Source: Mangifera indica
Lineage: Eukaryota; Streptophyta; Magnoliopsida; Sapindales; Anacardiaceae
Length of the DNA stretch: 64,000 nucleotides
Direction of reading: 5' to 3'
NCBI RefSeq assembly: GCF_011075055.1
Contig: NC_058149.1
Span: 9,802,449 to 9,866,448 of the forward strand
Part shown: piece after piece, positions 61,812-64,000 of the stretch
How the letters are laid out: each line of letters starts with the position of its first letter
How positions within the stretch are numbered: the stretch's first letter is position 1
Position numbers and translations under genes: made by a program
The notes under the pieces: generated by a model
Seen by the model: only the letters and a program-made list of their open reading frames with translations
What the model was told of the DNA's origin: nothing
The model's database searches: none

Positions 61812-61889
61812 TGTCAGTCATTTCTGAAGTCAAACATTTGTTGTTCTATTCTTTAATTCGATTTAATGTATTTACCATGTATAGTTTCT

Positions 61890-62900
61890 TCAAAATTCTA
61901 GATTTATAGAGAATATCTATGACAACGGACATTTTCATGAAGCAGTACAGTGTGCTTCAAGATCTAGAAGTACGGTTTGGATCCATGTCCATAAATTATG
62001 TCTGCTTCATAGATATTGAAGGCTGAGTTGGTCAAATAGAAGGAGTATGGTGTTTCCTTAACCGACAAATTTTGAAGAGAGAGATGAAAGAAAGAAATTT
62101 TGAAGGAGGATCTGGTTTTGAACAGAGATGTGAAAGAAGGAAGAAGAGTTAAAAAAAAAAAACAAGGGGAAGAAGAGACGGCAGATTTTTTTGGGGTAAA
62201 ATGATATTCTTACCCCTTTAATACTGTTAGATCTGGCTAAAGTTAGTTTGAGCTTGAAACTAGTTAGGTTTGGTTTTAACTTATTAATTTGAATTTGAGT
62301 TGAATTAGAATTAAAAAGTTCAATTCATATCCGCTATTTAATATGACAATTTGGCAAACGAGGCAAGTGAGTGGTGACCTGGCGGGCGATTAAATTTAGT
62401 GTAAGAATACCAGTGTCCCCAAAACCACAGTGGTAGCCACCAGATTTTTAAAGCTACCAAAATTATAATAATTAATGAATGGATATCTCTCCTCGCTTGA
62501 GAGTAAATTAAACTTTTTGTCGGTGTTGCCACGTCAGACTTACATTTCTTACCAAAATATACCCAATCCAATTCCACACTTCGCTGTCTCGTACTTTCAC
62601 GCTGGCTGCCCACATTAAATTCCCACCTATATTTGATTTTCATCGGCCCAGATCTCTTGCCTTCTTAATTGTCCAATGATATATTTTCTTTTGTTTCTAT
62701 TTCTCTCCCTATCGGCTGAAATGACTTAAAAGCCCCTAATAGCACAGACTTGTCTGGCATGAACAGTCACCTTTGCGTGTTTCTGGTTTTTAACATGAAA
62801 AACAAGGGAAGATAGTCAAAATCCCAAAACAATCCAAGGGAAAACCAGAGAAAATGAATTTTCATTAAACGAGAAATAAAAATATAATTTCATCCTGATT
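61890..62900. other. Intergenic DNA, no gene recognised
   Basis: AT-rich DNA with a purine-rich stretch near 62,080-62,180. Short open frames have no recognisable domain. Confidence 0.45.
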
Positions 62901-64000
62901 AATCGGAGAGTAAAATGGCGAGGAAAAGCGGTTTGTGAAAGCAACAATGAAACCGCGGGCAGTAAAAATGGAGTTTTCACGGAAACAGAGGCAGAGCACC
63001 AACTCTTTTTGTGTATAAAAACCTCCCTAATCTCACCTTCTTCTACATCTCATTCGAAAATCCTTTCTTCGCTTTGCATACTTGCGTTATTTGTGTTTCA
63101 GATCTGCGTTCATTTCGTTCTTTCTTTCTCTGTTTTGTTGCTTTGTAAGGTAAAGCATTTTCCTTCTGCTGATTTCTATTGTAGGTGTGATAGGTCATGG
63201 GGTTGTCTGATGATCATGATCGGACGGTCCACAGTCACCAGCATCCAAGAGACCCCACATAATACATCACGCTCAACCAATCCTTTTGCTTTCATTTTTC
63301 TTCATCGCTCTCTTTTAGTCTTTGATTGTTTGTTAAGTTTCTTCAACTGTAAAATATCCACCTTCCATTATTCACTTTCTTTCCTCTTTTGATCGTTAGG
63401 TTTCATTGGTTACTTGTTCAGTTCAAAGCTTTGTAGTCATTGACTGTTGCTTTGTTTTCCATATTTTCTGCGATATTTTCCTTACAAATCAAAATTTGTT
63501 TTTTCTGCCTGAAACCTATCGAAATCACGGAAGTACCCTCGAACCAGTTTAATTTATTGCCTCCTCTTGTCACAAGCATTTGCCCTTTTTGGGCTCTGTC
63601 CGTCTATAAATTTTAACGCCTTTCAGCTACTTAAGCATTCATTTTTCGTACATCCTTGCGTTGTGCCGTCTGTTTATTTTGTTTAGGTGCTTTGTTTCTC
63701 TTCTTCTTGTTATTTGTTTTACTAGTTCAGCTTCAGTTTATTTTTGGTTCTGAATATTGTGTCTTAGGTTTTCTTTATAAAGCTCTGTGGATTCTTCTAC
63801 TTTGTTTTCTTACATTAACACAGTTCTGGATCCCGGTATAGTTGCTTGTGATCTTCATGTAGATTTTTGAAATTTCTTGTAATGAAAAGTTCAGTTTCAA
63901 GCTCTGTTGCTAGTCAGAGTTAGTTTTTGGTTCTGTTCTCTTTGTGATTATTGAATACGGTAATCATGCACCAAATGCAAACATGTTACACAGAGATCTG
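62900..64000 (+). promoter_or_regulatory. Probable promoter and 5' leader of a gene running off the window
   Basis: A TATA-like GTATAAAAACC at 63,013-63,023 is followed by a pyrimidine-rich leader (CACCTTCTTCTACATCTC, then TTTCGTTCTTTCTTTCTC). The rest is T-rich, as in a plant leader intron. A possible donor sits near 63,150 (GTAAGGTAAAG), but which splice is used is not clear. No coding exon is seen before 64,000, so the product is unknown. Confidence 0.4.

Larger units (their letters stand above)
51121..61889. repeat. Tandem duplication, copy 2 (10.8 kb after insertions)
   Basis: Directly abuts copy 1 and ends ATAGTTTCT at 61,889, matching the end of copy 1 at 51,120. Larger than copy 1 because of the foldback element at 51,943, about 2.1 kb of AT-rich DNA at 53,045-55,200 with a MITE, and the 4.2-kb hAT at 55,584. 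Blocks listed under copy 1 are roughly 85-95% alike by eye; exact identity was not computed. Confidence 0.88.

Noticed and set aside
1..64000. CRISPR arrays, operons or bacterial-type defence systems.
   Set aside because: The window is plant nuclear DNA; repeats present are transposons and microsatellites, and none has a regular repeat-spacer pattern.

Overview
The window is nuclear DNA of a plant, most likely a eudicot. It is AT-rich, has many small GT-AG introns, a plant-type SAC phosphatase, a plant eIF3k, a plant kinesin-7 (NACK) relic, a nuclear tRNA-Pro(UGG), and dense plant transposable elements: Ty3/Gypsy chromovirus, TRIM, MULE-like foldback, hAT and MITE families. Species cannot be named from the sequence alone.

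Layout. 1-7,450 is gene-poor and holds two MULE-like foldback copies (the first cut by the window edge) and a C/G-rich MITE-like repeat. 7,460-19,100 (+) is an intact 16-exon SAC-domain phosphoinositide phosphatase gene with a complete 429-bp TRIM retrotransposon in intron 5 and a pair of MITE-like repeats in intron 13. A tRNA-Pro lies at 19,566-19,637 (-). 21,366-24,132 (-) is an eight-exon translation-initiation-factor gene, eIF3k, carrying two single-base deletions. 24,434-25,327 is a perfect-TSD MULE-like foldback element.

25,422-44,940 (-) is a decayed NACK2/TETRASPORE-type kinesin-7 gene. Its exons can be followed from start to stop, but it has several in-frame stops, frameshifts and a damaged P-loop. 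Two solo LTRs sit inside its exons. One of these solo LTRs was itself hit twice by relatives of its own family, a 5.03-kb deletion derivative and a 5.93-kb structurally complete chromovirus with 587-bp LTRs. The nest can be unpicked base by base from target-site duplications (TSDs).

45,011-61,889 is a tandem duplication of a roughly 6.1-kb unit. Each copy later took different insertions: a foldback element and a hAT-like MITE in copy 1; another foldback element, a 2-kb AT-rich segment and a 4.2-kb degenerate hAT transposon in copy 2. The copies therefore serve as empty sites for each other. Both end in a short fragment resembling the start of an RRA-type (GT77) glycosyltransferase. 62,300-64,000 looks like the promoter and 5' leader of a (+) gene that continues past the window.

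Functionally the window contains two housekeeping-type genes (SAC phosphatase, eIF3k), one dead cell-division kinesin, one tRNA, and mobile DNA. No operon-like or defence-type system is visible. The most unusual material is the self-nested chromovirus family, whose polyprotein frame runs through the polypurine tract into the LTR and whose gag start codon overlaps the primer binding site.
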